A stretch of 64,000 nt of DNA from Clostridium collagenovorans DSM 3089 (GTDB taxonomy: Bacteria > Bacillota > Clostridia > Clostridiales > Clostridiaceae): contig NZ_FQXP01000009.1 in assembly GCF_900130005.1 (NCBI RefSeq), forward strand, positions 62,001 through 126,000. The letters are read 5' to 3'. Made by a program: the position numbers and the translations under genes. The notes under the pieces were generated by a model. It was not told the origin of the DNA, made no database searches, and saw only the letters and a program-made list of their open reading frames with translations. The first letter of the stretch is position 1. Every line of letters begins with the position of its first letter. Positions 8,119-17,422 of this stretch are shown piece by piece.

Positions 8119-9177
8119 TTAATCCAAGTAATCTTTTAATTTTTTACTTCTACTTGGATGTCTAAGTTTTCTTAAAGCCTTAGCTTCAATTTGTCTTATT
8201 CTCTCTCTTGTTACATTAAACTCTTTTCCTACTTCTTCAAGAGTTCTAGCTCTACCATCATCTAATCCAAATCTAAGTCTTAGAACTTTTTCTTCTCTTG
8301 GTGTAAGAGTATCTAAAACATTGATTAATTGTTCTTTTAACATAGTGAAAGCTGCTGCCTCAGCTGGTGCTGGTGCATCATCATCAGGTATAAAGTCACC
8401 TAAATGACTATCCTCTTCTTCACCTATAGGAGTTTCTAAAGAAACTGGCTCTTGAGCAATCTTCATGATTTCTCTAACCTTTTCTACAGGCATTTCCATA
8501 ATTTTAGCAATTTCTTCTGGTTGTGGTTCTCTACCTAACTCTTGAAGTAATTGTCTAGAAACCCTTATTAATTTATTTATAGTTTCAACCATATGAACCG
8601 GTATTCTTATTGTTCTTGCTTGGTCAGCAATAGCTCTTGTTATTGCCTGTCTTATCCACCATGTAGCATAAGTACTGAACTTGAATCCTTTTCTGTAGTC
8701 AAATTTCTCTACAGCTTTGATTAAACCTAAGTTACCTTCTTGAATTAAGTCAAGGAATAACATTCCTCTACCAACGTATCTTTTAGCAATACTAACAACA
8801 AGTCTTAAGTTGGCTTCTGCTAATTTCTTCTTAGCATATTCATCACCTTGTTCGATTCTATTAGCAAGCTCAATTTCCTCTTCAGAACTAAGTAAAGGAA
8901 CTTTACCAATTTCCTTTAAGTACATTCTTACAGGGTCATCTATAGCAATCCCTTCTGGAATAGCTATTTCAATTGTTTCCTCTTGCTCTTCCTCAATTTG
9001 ACCAGTTACTTCTATATTCATAGACTCAAGAACTTCATATATTTTTTCTATTTGATCTGGCGTTATATCAACTTCATCTAACTCATCCATTATTTCTTGG
9101 TACGTTAAAGTACCTTGCTTCTTACCTTTTTCCACAAGCTTTTTAACGACCTTCATTTTTTCTCCTTTGTCCTTCAT
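8119..9177 (-). CDS. rpoD: Primary sigma factor SigA/RpoD
   Basis: This 352-residue housekeeping sigma factor directs RNA polymerase to -35/-10 promoters. In order: an N-terminal region 1.1 (about residues 10-55), an acidic linker, region 1.2 (D-P-V-R-M-Y-L-K-E-I-G), regions 2.1-2.4 ending in Y-A-T-W-W-I-R-Q-A-I-T-R, region 3, and region 4.2 with the helix-turn-helix V-G-K-E-F-N-V-T-R-E-R-I-R-Q-I-E. The length matches Bacillus/Clostridium SigA. The ATG follows a strong GGGAGGT site. It lies 24 nt after dnaG, the usual dnaG-rpoD arrangement. Confidence 0.98.
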   Translation of the reverse strand: MKDKGEKMKVVKKLVEKGKKQGTLTYQEIMDELDEVDITPDQIEKIYEVLESMNIEVTGQIEEEQEETIEIAIPEGIAIDDPVRMYLKEIGKVPLLSSEEEIELANRIEQGDEYAKKKLAEANLRLVVSIAKRYVGRGMLFLDLIQEGNLGLIKAVEKFDYRKGFKFSTYATWWIRQAITRAIADQARTIRIPVHMVETINKLIRVSRQLLQELGREPQPEEIAKIMEMPVEKVREIMKIAQEPVSLETPIGEEEDSHLGDFIPDDDAPAPAEAAAFTMLKEQLINVLDTLTPREEKVLRLRFGLDDGRARTLEEVGKEFNVTRERIRQIEAKALRKLRHPSRSKKLKDYLD

Positions 9178-9201
9178 GAATATACCTCCCTTCTCACTCT
9201 A

Positions 9202-10962
9202 TTACTTAGCTAATTGCTTTTCTATCTGCATTAGTTCTTCTGCAAGTTTAATAGACTCTTCAAGCATTCCTTTACTTTCAAACTCTTTTATTTTACTCAT
9301 AATATCCTTTCTTAATTCCTCTATTTTAAAATTTGTTATTTCTTTTTTACAATCTTCTATTAATTTTACGAATTTCTCTCTATCCTCTTGCTGTAGAATT
9401 TTTAAATCCGTTATATTAATCCATTCCTTAACAGTTTCTGAATTCAAACAATTATTTTCAATTTTTTTCAAATTATTTTCTTCTCCATGAAACTTTATAA
9501 TTAAATTATAAAGTTCTTTACACTCTTCTCTTATAAAATCATCCTTTGAAAAGCCCTCTGTAATATACTCAAAAGTCTCTTCCACAAGCATAAGATGAAG
9601 TATAGTTCTCTCAGCTTTAACATAAGATGGTTCTATATATAATTTTTGTCTAAATTCCTGTGAAGTATTCATTCCATCACTATTTTTCATGTTATTTTTT
9701 AATTCTTTGTTAAATAAATCATATATTGACTGCTCTTTGATCTTTGTTTCCTCTGAAATTCTTTTAATATAGACATCTTTTTCTACAGGATCTAGATCAA
9801 TAAGAATTTCTGTTATTCTTTTTATGTATTCAATTAGTCCTTCATTTTCCTTAAGGTTAAGACCTTCCTTAGCTCTTGTAATCCTGTAATCTATTAATGG
9901 GACTGCATTTTCTACAAGTCTCAAAAATGCTTCTTTACCATTACTTTTTATGAATTCATCGGGATCTTTGCCTTGAGGAACAGTTAAAACCTTTACACTA
10001 AAACCTTCTTTTCTAAGAATGTCTAATCCTCTTAAAGTCGCTAATTGCCCAGCCACATCAGCATCATAAGAAATAATCACTTCATCTACGTATTTTCTCA
10101 TAAGCTTAGCTTGCCCTTGCGTAAGTGCAGTACCTAATGAAGCAACAACATTTGTTATTCCATACTGATGTAAGGATATACAATCCATATATCCCTCGAC
10201 TATTATAAGACTTCTCTCCTTAAGATTTTTAATAGCAAAATTAAGTCCATATAAGTTATAACCTTTATTAAATAACTTTGTTTCTGGAGAGTTTAAATAC
10301 TTCGGCTTTGAGTCATCTAATACTCTACCACCAAATCCAATAACCTTTCCTTGAGTATTAAATACGGGGAAAATTACCCTGTTTCTAAATCTGTCGTAGC
10401 AATTATTTTTTTCACTCTTTGCCACTAAACCCAAAGATAACATATCTAACTCTGTATATCCTCTTTTTTTAAGATAATTCATAAGTGAATTCCAGCCGTC
10501 AAGAGCATACCCTAATCCGAACCTTCTAATAGTTTGCTCACTTATGCCTCTTCTTATGAAGTAAGCTTTTGCCTCTTTTGTATTTTGTAAATTTGAAAAG
10601 AAAAACCTTGCCGCCTCTACATTTAATTTATAAAGTCTGCCATATGATTCCTTTTCTTTACTTGAATTAGTACTTTGTTGAATTTCTATGTTAGCCCTTT
10701 TAGCTAAAAACTCGCAAGCCTCAGGGAAATTCATGTTTTTAGTTTTCATTACAAAGGTAATTACGTTCCCTGCCTCTCCACAACCGAAACATTTAAAAAT
10801 CTGTTTATCAGATGATACACTAAATGATGGAGTTTTTTCATTGTGAAAGGGACAAAGTCCAGAATAATTTCTACCTGCTCGTTTTAACCTTACTGTCTCT
10901 GATATCACGTCTACAATATCATTTTCATTCTTTATTCTTTCAAGAATATCTTCTGGTATCAC
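9202..10962 (-). CDS. dnaG: DNA primase
   Basis: This 586-residue primase makes RNA primers at the replication fork. The CHC2 zinc-binding ligands are C37, H40, C58 and C61. The toprim core follows (V-E-G-Y-M-D near residue 260, then S-Y-D-A-D-V-A-G-Q). The last ~150 residues form a divergent helicase-interaction domain. The start is GTG (10960-10962), right after an in-frame stop and preceded by a GGTGGGTGGAAG site. It is the first gene of the dnaG-rpoD operon. Confidence 0.97.
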   Translation of the reverse strand: MIPEDILERIKNENDIVDVISETVRLKRAGRNYSGLCPFHNEKTPSFSVSSDKQIFKCFGCGEAGNVITFVMKTKNMNFPEACEFLAKRANIEIQQSTNSSKEKESYGRLYKLNVEAARFFFSNLQNTKEAKAYFIRRGISEQTIRRFGLGYALDGWNSLMNYLKKRGYTELDMLSLGLVAKSEKNNCYDRFRNRVIFPVFNTQGKVIGFGGRVLDDSKPKYLNSPETKLFNKGYNLYGLNFAIKNLKERSLIIVEGYMDCISLHQYGITNVVASLGTALTQGQAKLMRKYVDEVIISYDADVAGQLATLRGLDILRKEGFSVKVLTVPQGKDPDEFIKSNGKEAFLRLVENAVPLIDYRITRAKEGLNLKENEGLIEYIKRITEILIDLDPVEKDVYIKRISEETKIKEQSIYDLFNKELKNNMKNSDGMNTSQEFRQKLYIEPSYVKAERTILHLMLVEETFEYITEGFSKDDFIREECKELYNLIIKFHGEENNLKKIENNCLNSETVKEWINITDLKILQQEDREKFVKLIEDCKKEITNFKIEELRKDIMSKIKEFESKGMLEESIKLAEELMQIEKQLAK

Positions 10963-11449
10963 TTAAAACTTCCACCCACCTTTAAATGATTTAACTCTAT
11001 ATTTATTATTCGACAAGAATTACTAAATTCCTTCTTTATAATTAAAATTTATTTTTCTATCTTGATATAAATTCTACTTATAATCCGTAACTCCTTCTTT
11101 TATGTAAAAAGATTTTAATAAAAACATTTAACTTTTTATTAATTATGAAACAAATTCCTCTAAAGCCCTTATTTAAAGGGGTTTAAATACAAATTTGCTT
11201 TATTATGTAAGTCAATATAGCTTTTATGTAATATAAAAGCCATTCTATTATACTATGATTTCAATGTAAATACTACTTCTAAATAATATTTTTTTATTAA
11301 TCAATCATCTCCATAGTATTTGTTAATAATGTAAAAATTATAAATATTTTTTAAAAGTTCTAAAAAATATTTTTACTGAATATACTGTAATGTATGATAC
11401 TAAGCCTTTACTGTTAGTTATTTCTATTAATATAAAGGGAGTGTTTTAA
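10963..11449. other. Divergent intergenic region dnaG / CotS-like gene
   Basis: About 490 bp of AT-rich DNA must hold promoters for both divergent genes. An interrupted inverted repeat (AGCCCTTATTTAAAGGGG) lies near 11164. I could not assign either promoter with confidence, nor see a small gene or RNA. Confidence 0.4.
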
Positions 11450-12517
11450 ATGCCCAAAAATTTTGTTTCTACCAATGATCCTAATTTACTCAGTGAAAAG
11501 AACGTAAAAAAGTACGTTCTTCCAAAATACAACCTTAATAATTGTACAATTGAACAAGTTAAGTTCAAAGATACTGCCAAACAAAGAGCAGTCTATAAAG
11601 TAACATCAGATGAGCAGTGTTTTTGTTTAAAAAAGATATATTATCCAGCTACTACTTTACTTTTTGTGTATTCTACCATTGAATGGTGGCATAGACACGG
11701 AATAAATGTACCTAAATTATTGCCTAGTAAAGATAAATGTAGATTTGTAACTTATAAAAATATGATATTCATATTAACTCCTTGGGTTCATGGTGAAAAA
11801 TGTGATTATAACAATCCTGTTCACCTATATAAAATAGCTGTAACCTTGGGAGAAATGCATAAGTGCGGTAAAAAATTCATCCCAATAGAAGGTAGTAAAG
11901 TTAATTATAAATGCGATAAAATTGATATTTCAACTTATAAGCATTTAAAAAACCTTGCTACTTATTCAAACTATGCCTTTGAATATAAGGATGAATTCTC
12001 TAAGGTCTATCTTAAATACTATGAAAAAATGAAAGAAATAGCTAACATCTCAACCAGTGCAGCAATGTCTATAGAATATGAAAACTTAACTAAAACCCTA
12101 TGTCACGGAGATTACGTTAATAAAAATATTATCTTCACTCCTGACGGAAAAACTTGGGCAATAGACTTCGATAAAAGCTCCGTAGACTATGCAATGCATG
12201 ATGTGGGATATGCACTTAGAAGAATTCTTCGTCGTGACTCCACTAATTGGGACATGGATTTACTTCTAAAGTGGCTATATGTATATAACGAAAATATAAA
12301 AATGACAGTAGATGATTATAAATATCTACTATCTTATTTAGCCTTCCCTCAAAAGTACTGGAAAATATCTAGAGATTATTATAACTACATTGAAAAGTGT
12401 AACAAGCAAGCCTTCCTTACACTATTATGCAAGACCGTAAGAACCTGCGATGCTCACTACAACTTTGTAATAAGCTTCAAGAAATATATCGAAGATAAAT
12501 TTAACATAACACTTTAA
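11450..12517 (+). CDS. CotS-family spore coat protein (kinase-like fold)
   Basis: This 355-residue protein has the aminoglycoside-phosphotransferase/choline-kinase fold of the CotS/CotI/YutH spore-coat family. A nucleotide-binding N-lobe is followed by the catalytic-loop motif C-H-G-D-Y-V-N-K-N near residue 222 and a metal-binding I-D-F-D near residue 240. Family relatives are spore coat proteins; CotI-type members phosphorylate coat proteins. I infer a mother-cell sporulation gene. It is monocistronic on the plus strand, between ppdK and dnaG, and ends at a strong terminator. GGGAGTG lies 6 nt before the ATG. The substrate is unknown. Confidence 0.8.
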   Translation: MPKNFVSTNDPNLLSEKNVKKYVLPKYNLNNCTIEQVKFKDTAKQRAVYKVTSDEQCFCLKKIYYPATTLLFVYSTIEWWHRHGINVPKLLPSKDKCRFVTYKNMIFILTPWVHGEKCDYNNPVHLYKIAVTLGEMHKCGKKFIPIEGSKVNYKCDKIDISTYKHLKNLATYSNYAFEYKDEFSKVYLKYYEKMKEIANISTSAAMSIEYENLTKTLCHGDYVNKNIIFTPDGKTWAIDFDKSSVDYAMHDVGYALRRILRRDSTNWDMDLLLKWLYVYNENIKMTVDDYKYLLSYLAFPQKYWKISRDYYNYIEKCNKQAFLTLLCKTVRTCDAHYNFVISFKKYIEDKFNITL

Positions 12518-12531
12518 AAAAACTCATAAAA

Positions 12532-12560
12532 GAGCCAAGTATACTTGGCTCTTTATTTTT
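12532..12560 (+). terminator. Terminator of the CotS-like gene
   Basis: GAGCCAAGTATACTTGGCTC, a perfect palindrome, followed by TTTATTTTT, 15 nt after the stop. Confidence 0.9.
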
Positions 12561-12822
12561 ATACTCATTCTCGATTTTCTTTTTACTTCTTCTCTATATT
12601 TCCAAGTCTTTTTTCGCTCTTCCATCTTACCTTTTCTCTATATCGCTAAGCCCTTTTTCATTCTTATTTCTTATTTCTTTCTCTCTCTAAGAGCTTATCT
12701 ATTATTCTACTTTTCCTCTATTATCTTTTCTCTTCCTTCTACCATTTCTTTGTCTATATCTTTCACCTCATATTTTACCTTTTCTATACCATTTTACCTT
12801 AAACTTTTCTTTACATTTAACA
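12561..12822. other. G-poor polypyrimidine tract
   Basis: About 260 bp between two terminators is rich in C and T on the plus strand, with very few G. It contains imperfect direct repeats such as TTCTCTATATTTCCAAG and TTCTCTATATCGCTAAG. No coding frame is evident. It may be slippage-derived sequence. Confidence 0.5.
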
Positions 12823-12827
12823 CAACT

Positions 12828-12869
12828 AAAAGTTGCCACACTTAGATTTCTCTAAATGTGGCAACTTTT
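12828..12869 (-). terminator. ppdK terminator (bidirectional)
   Basis: AAAAGTTGCCACA and TGTGGCAACTTTT form a perfect 13-bp stem with a smaller internal hairpin, 17 nt beyond the ppdK stop. Confidence 0.85.
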
Positions 12870-12885
12870 ATTTCATTTATATAAA

Positions 12886-15519
12886 CTATTGTCTTGGATT
12901 TTTAATTTGTGCTTGTGCCGCTGCTAATCTAGCAATTGGTACTCTAAATGGTGAACAAGATACATAATTTAATCCGATATTGTGACAGAATTCTACTGAA
13001 GATGGATCTCCACCATGCTCTCCACATATACCTAATTTAATGTTTTCTCTTGTAGATCTACCCTTTTCAGCTGCCATCTTAACTAATTGACCAACACCAT
13101 TTTGATCTAATCTTTGGAATGGATCAGATTCATAAATAGCCTTGTCATAGTAGTAGTTTAAGAACTTACCAGCGTCATCTCTTGAGAATCCAAATGTCAT
13201 TTGAGTTAAGTCATTTGTACCAAATGAGAAGAACTCAGCTTCTTTAGCAATCTCATCAGCTGTTAATGCAGCTCTAGGAATTTCTATCATTGTACCAACT
13301 TGATATTTTAAATCACAGTTCTTTTCTTTTATTATTGAATCAGCTGTTTTAACAACAACATCTTTAACATACTTAAGCTCTTTAATTTCCCCAACTAAAG
13401 GTATCATTATTTCAGGAACTATATTAAATCCTTTACGCTCATTTACATCAATAGCAGCCTCTATGATTGCTCTTGTTTGCATTTCAGCAATTTCAGGATA
13501 AGATACACATAATCTACATCCTCTGTGACCCATCATTGGGTTGAACTCATGTAAAGATTCTATAGTAGCCTTTAATTCTTCAACAGTAATATGCGTTTCT
13601 TGTGCTAATGCAACTATTTCTTCTTCTTTGTTTGGTAAGAACTCATGTAGAGGTGGATCTAGTAATCTAACAGTTGCTGGTCTTCCCTCTAAAGCTTCAT
13701 ATATACCTACAAAGTCTTCTCTTTGCATTGGTAATAGCTTGTCTAATGCTTTTCTTCTTTGTTCTTCACTCTTAGCTACTATCATCTCTCTAACAGCTGG
13801 TATTCTAGTTTCTTCAAAGAACATGTGCTCTGTTCTACATAAACCTATACCTTCTGCACCAAACTCTATAGCTTGAGCTGTATCCTTTGGAGTATCAGCA
13901 TTAGTTCTTACTTTTAACTTTCTTATTTCGTCTACCCAAGCCATGAACACTCCGAAATCTCCTACCATTTCTGGTGATCTAGTTTCGATTTGTCCTTCGT
14001 AAACTTTACCTGTACTACCATCTAAAGAAATGAAATCTCCTTCTTTAAATACTTTTCCAGCTACTTCGAAAGTCTTTTCTTTTTCATTAACTCTTAAAGC
14101 TTCACAACCTGCAACACAGCATGTACCCATTCCTCTAGCAACAACAGCAGCGTGTGATGTCATACCACCTCTAACTGTTAATATACCTTCAGCAGCTACC
14201 ATACCTTCTATATCCTCTGGTGAAGTTTCTTGTCTTAATAAAATAACTTTTTCCCCATCTTCATGATGTGCTTTTGCTTCTTCAGCGGTGAAATATACCT
14301 TTCCACATGCAGCACCTGGTGATGCTGGTAAACCTTTAGCTAAAACAACACCATTTTTTAAGCCTTTTTCATCAAAAGTTGGGTGTAGAAGAGAATCTAA
14401 TTGCTTAGGTTCAACCTTTAATATAGCCTCTTCCTTAGTTAATAAACCTTCTTCAACTAAGTCAACTGCTACCTTTAAAGCTGCTTGAGCTGTTCTCTTA
14501 CCATTTCTTGTTTGAAGGAAGTATAACTTCTCTTGCTCTATAGTAAACTCCATGTCTTGCATATCTTTGTAGTGATTTTCTAGATTGCTTGCGATTTCCA
14601 TAAACTTCTTATAACATTCTGGTAAATCTTGCTCTAATCTAGCTATTGGTTGAGGTGTTCTAATACCTGCAACAACGTCTTCACCTTGTGCATTTATTAA
14701 ATACTCACCATATATTTTCTTTTCTCCAGTTGCTGGGTTTCTAGTAAATGCAACTCCTGTTCCTGAATTGTCTCCCATGTTTCCGAAAACCATTCTTTGA
14801 ACGTTAACTGCAGTTCCCCAATCTCCTGGGATGTCATTTAATCTTCTATACACTATAGCTCTTGGGTTATTCCATGATCTAAATACTGCTGTAACAGCTT
14901 CTAAAAGTTGTTCAACAGGATCCTGTGGGAATTTCTTTCCTAAGGAGTCTTCATAGTAAGCTTTAAATCTTAAAGTGATTTTCTTTAAATCATCTGCTTC
15001 TAATTCAGTATCATATTTTACGCCCTTTGCTTCCTTAGCTTCTTCTAGTATTTGTTCAAAATTGTTTTTATCAAGACCCATAACAACGTCTGCAAACATT
15101 TGAATAAATCTTCTATAAGAATCATAAGCAAATCTAGGATTATTAGTTAAATTTGCTAATCCCTCAACAGTCTCATCATTTAATCCTAGGTTTAATACTG
15201 TATCCATCATTCCTGGCATTGATACTCTAGCACCTGATCTAACTGATACTAATAAGGGATTTTGTTTACATCCAAATTTCTTGTCTGTAATGCTTTCAAC
15301 GTGAGCTAAAGACTCTTTTATTTGTTCTATAACTTCATCTGATAACTTCTCGCCATCAGTATAATACTTAATACAAGCTTCCGTATTAACAGTAAAGCCC
15401 TCTGGTACTGGTATGCCTAGCTTTGTCATTTCTGCAAGGTTAGCACCCTTACCCCCTAATAAGTTTCTCATTGAGGCATTTCCTTCGCTAAATAAGTAAA
15501 CAAACTTCTTATTCCCCAT
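12886..15519 (-). CDS. ppdK: Pyruvate, phosphate dikinase
   Basis: This 877-residue enzyme interconverts pyruvate + ATP + Pi and PEP + AMP + PPi. In order: the N-terminal ATP-binding domain (G-G-K-G-A-N-L-A-E-M-T), the swivelling phosphohistidine domain (G-G-M-T-S-H-A-A-V-V-A-R-G, His near residue 453), and the C-terminal PEP/pyruvate barrel with the catalytic cysteine in L-G-I-C-G-E-H-G-G. I chose the ATG at 15519, 9 nt from AGGAG; the TTG three codons upstream directly abuts that site. The gene follows ccpN by ~100 nt. In Clostridium the enzyme may work glycolytically with PPi or in gluconeogenesis. The usual PDRP regulatory kinase gene is not adjacent. Confidence 0.97.
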   Translation of the reverse strand: MGNKKFVYLFSEGNASMRNLLGGKGANLAEMTKLGIPVPEGFTVNTEACIKYYTDGEKLSDEVIEQIKESLAHVESITDKKFGCKQNPLLVSVRSGARVSMPGMMDTVLNLGLNDETVEGLANLTNNPRFAYDSYRRFIQMFADVVMGLDKNNFEQILEEAKEAKGVKYDTELEADDLKKITLRFKAYYEDSLGKKFPQDPVEQLLEAVTAVFRSWNNPRAIVYRRLNDIPGDWGTAVNVQRMVFGNMGDNSGTGVAFTRNPATGEKKIYGEYLINAQGEDVVAGIRTPQPIARLEQDLPECYKKFMEIASNLENHYKDMQDMEFTIEQEKLYFLQTRNGKRTAQAALKVAVDLVEEGLLTKEEAILKVEPKQLDSLLHPTFDEKGLKNGVVLAKGLPASPGAACGKVYFTAEEAKAHHEDGEKVILLRQETSPEDIEGMVAAEGILTVRGGMTSHAAVVARGMGTCCVAGCEALRVNEKEKTFEVAGKVFKEGDFISLDGSTGKVYEGQIETRSPEMVGDFGVFMAWVDEIRKLKVRTNADTPKDTAQAIEFGAEGIGLCRTEHMFFEETRIPAVREMIVAKSEEQRRKALDKLLPMQREDFVGIYEALEGRPATVRLLDPPLHEFLPNKEEEIVALAQETHITVEELKATIESLHEFNPMMGHRGCRLCVSYPEIAEMQTRAIIEAAIDVNERKGFNIVPEIMIPLVGEIKELKYVKDVVVKTADSIIKEKNCDLKYQVGTMIEIPRAALTADEIAKEAEFFSFGTNDLTQMTFGFSRDDAGKFLNYYYDKAIYESDPFQRLDQNGVGQLVKMAAEKGRSTRENIKLGICGEHGGDPSSVEFCHNIGLNYVSCSPFRVPIARLAAAQAQIKNPRQ

Positions 15520-15622
15520 TTTTAACAACTCCTTAATTATCTAGTGTTTTATATAAATTTTACCTGTTCGACATCAACCAAAAACCTATACTGGCACCAA
15601 ATTGTCCCACACCATAAAAATT

Positions 15623-16264
15623 CTACCCGTTTTCGCTCATTTTAATAAGCAGATTTGTAAGATTAGTTTTTGAAACTTTTCCTATAACTTTTAATTGTTC
15701 AACATCATCTTCAAAAACTGATTCTACTACTGGCAAACTATCTATTTGATGATCTATTATTTTTCTAGCTGCATCATATATGGAATCTTCTGGTTTTAAG
15801 TATATAATATTTGGCATTCTAGTCATTATTATTCCAATAGGTACCTTGTGGATATCAGTTCCACCTATAGCTATTTTCAAGAAGTCTTTTCTTGAAACAG
15901 CTCCAACTAAACATCCTTCACTTTGAATAAATAATGTTCCTACATCATTTAAGAATAAATGAACTATTCCATCATACACTGTACATTCTTCACTGACCAT
16001 TACAGGCTTTGACATTACCTCGCCTGCTTTAATACCTTTTAAATAGTCATATATAATACTGTAAGAGGGTTTTTTAGAATATACATAGCCAACCTTTGGT
16101 CGTGCTTCTAAAATTCCTGTCATGGTTAAAATCGCCAAATCTGGTCTTAACGCAGCTCTAGTTAAACTTAAACTACCTGCGATCTTCTCGCTTGTAATCG
16201 GCTGCTTTTCTTTTACTAATCTTATAATTTCCTCTTGTCTATCTGTAAGTTTAATAGTCTCCAC
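15623..16264 (-). CDS. ccpN: CcpN-like CBS-domain transcriptional repressor
   Basis: This protein has an N-terminal winged helix (T-D-R-Q-E-E-I-I-R-L-V then L-T-R-A-A-L-R-P-D-L-A-I-L) and two CBS domains (about residues 75-205). CcpN represses gluconeogenic genes in Bacillus; its CBS domains sense nucleotides. I place the start at GTG 16264 (213 residues, close to the ~212 of B. subtilis CcpN). A longer in-frame reading to 16321 overlaps a consensus promoter, so those 19 residues would not be transcribed. GGGA lies 5 nt before the GTG. Its neighbour ppdK, a PEP-forming enzyme, is a plausible target. Confidence 0.85.
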   Translation of the reverse strand: METIKLTDRQEEIIRLVKEKQPITSEKIAGSLSLTRAALRPDLAILTMTGILEARPKVGYVYSKKPSYSIIYDYLKGIKAGEVMSKPVMVSEECTVYDGIVHLFLNDVGTLFIQSEGCLVGAVSRKDFLKIAIGGTDIHKVPIGIIMTRMPNIIYLKPEDSIYDAARKIIDHQIDSLPVVESVFEDDVEQLKVIGKVSKTNLTNLLIKMSENG

Positions 16265-16297
16265 CCTCTTCCCGGTAACATTTCTATTACTGTTTTT

Positions 16298-16326
16298 ATT
16301 ATAATGTATCACATTTAACATTACAA
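16298..16326 (-). promoter_or_regulatory. Sigma-A promoter of ccpN(-ppdK)
   Basis: Minus-strand -35 TTGTAA (16321-16326), exactly 17 nt, and -10 TATAAT (16298-16303). Predicted +1 is near 16291, giving a ~27-nt leader before the GTG start. Confidence 0.75.
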
Positions 16327-16529
16327 CACACCTAAAGAGCCAAATTCGCCATTTTCGCCGTATTTATCAGCATTTAACTACGATTATTGCATACTATTTA
16401 AGTTTTTTTAGCTTTTTTATATTATTTAGTATAACATATATAGCTTTTTTGTGTATCATATATGCTAATTGTATATCATTTTATTAACTGTATACCTCTT
16501 TTTATACCCTCTATGGCTTGATTTCCTTT

Positions 16530-16561
16530 AAAAACTAGCAGTTTAAGACTGCTAGTTTTAT
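16530..16561 (-). terminator. Bidirectional terminator downstream of the DUF4342 gene
   Basis: AAAACTAGCAG and CTGCTAGTTTT pair around TTTAAGA, with T-rich flanks on both strands. It is 200 nt after the DUF4342 stop. The remaining DNA between ccpN and that stop is AT-rich and shows no gene. Confidence 0.75.
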
Positions 16562-16763
16562 TTATATATTATATTTATAGACTTTTATTGGCTTTATATA
16601 CATTTGTGCTTTACTTTATATTCATTTATTTTATTAAATACTTATTATTGCTTTTCCATATATATTTTTTAATGTAAACCGTAAATATAGACCTTTATAC
16701 TACAAACCTTTTTAATATAAACCTATCAAAATAAATACTTAAAACTTTTATATGCTTAATTAA

Positions 16764-17417
16764 TTAGTTGTCTTTATTAGTATCTTTTTCATCATCTTCA
16801 AATTTAACTTCTTCTTTACACTTAACTTCTACTTCTTCATTTCCCATTTCATCATACTTAACTGTATAAGTATATATTGTCTCGTCATTGTCATCCTGTG
16901 AAAAATGAGAATACTCATCATTAGATCTTGATTTGAATTCTTCCTTCATATCTTTAAATTTATCAACTGTTTCATTTACTGCATTTTTGATTATTGCATT
17001 AACTACTTCAACTGATCCATCTTCTCTAGTTATTTCTATAGTTAATTTAGCAACTACAGCTGTAGCTACACCTATTACAATTATAGGAGTCCATATACAT
17101 GCTATTAAGCCTGCTGCTATTCCAGTATTAACTGGTACATCAACTATAGTCTTGTCATCTTTCTTAACCTTTATTCTTCTTAAATTGCCTTTTCTTATAA
17201 GATCTTTAAACCATTGCTTAAATTCTTCTGTTGATGTATATATTTCTTCTTTGATTTGACTGTTAACATCACTCTTTGCATTATCATATTTTTCTTCTAA
17301 ATATATTAATGCTTCAACTACATTTCCATCACACTCTACTAATGCTTCCTTTGCTTCTGCGTAAGATACACCTAGTCTTTCTCTTATTAAATCAATCTTT
17401 TCTAAAGTTATTTCCAT
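16764..17417 (-). CDS. DUF4342 protein with N-terminal UBA/TS-N domain
   Basis: Of 217 residues, about 1-42 form a three-helix UBA-like domain resembling the EF-Ts N-terminus (R-E-R-L-G-V-S-Y-A-E-A-K-E-A-L). A DUF4342 region with a hydrophobic segment at about residues 95-120 (GIAAGLIACIWTPIIVIG) follows, then an amphipathic stretch and a very acidic tail. The function is unknown; the hydrophobic segment suggests membrane association. It follows recO by 5 nt in the yqfC-to-recO gene run, hinting at cotranscription. Confidence 0.8.
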   Translation of the reverse strand: MEITLEKIDLIRERLGVSYAEAKEALVECDGNVVEALIYLEEKYDNAKSDVNSQIKEEIYTSTEEFKQWFKDLIRKGNLRRIKVKKDDKTIVDVPVNTGIAAGLIACIWTPIIVIGVATAVVAKLTIEITREDGSVEVVNAIIKNAVNETVDKFKDMKEEFKSRSNDEYSHFSQDDNDETIYTYTVKYDEMGNEEVEVKCKEEVKFEDDEKDTNKDN

Positions 17418-17422
17418 TTAAA

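Noticed and set aside
15520..15528. Upstream TTG start for ppdK
   Set aside because: It abuts the AGGAG site with no spacing; the ATG nine bases later is correctly placed.
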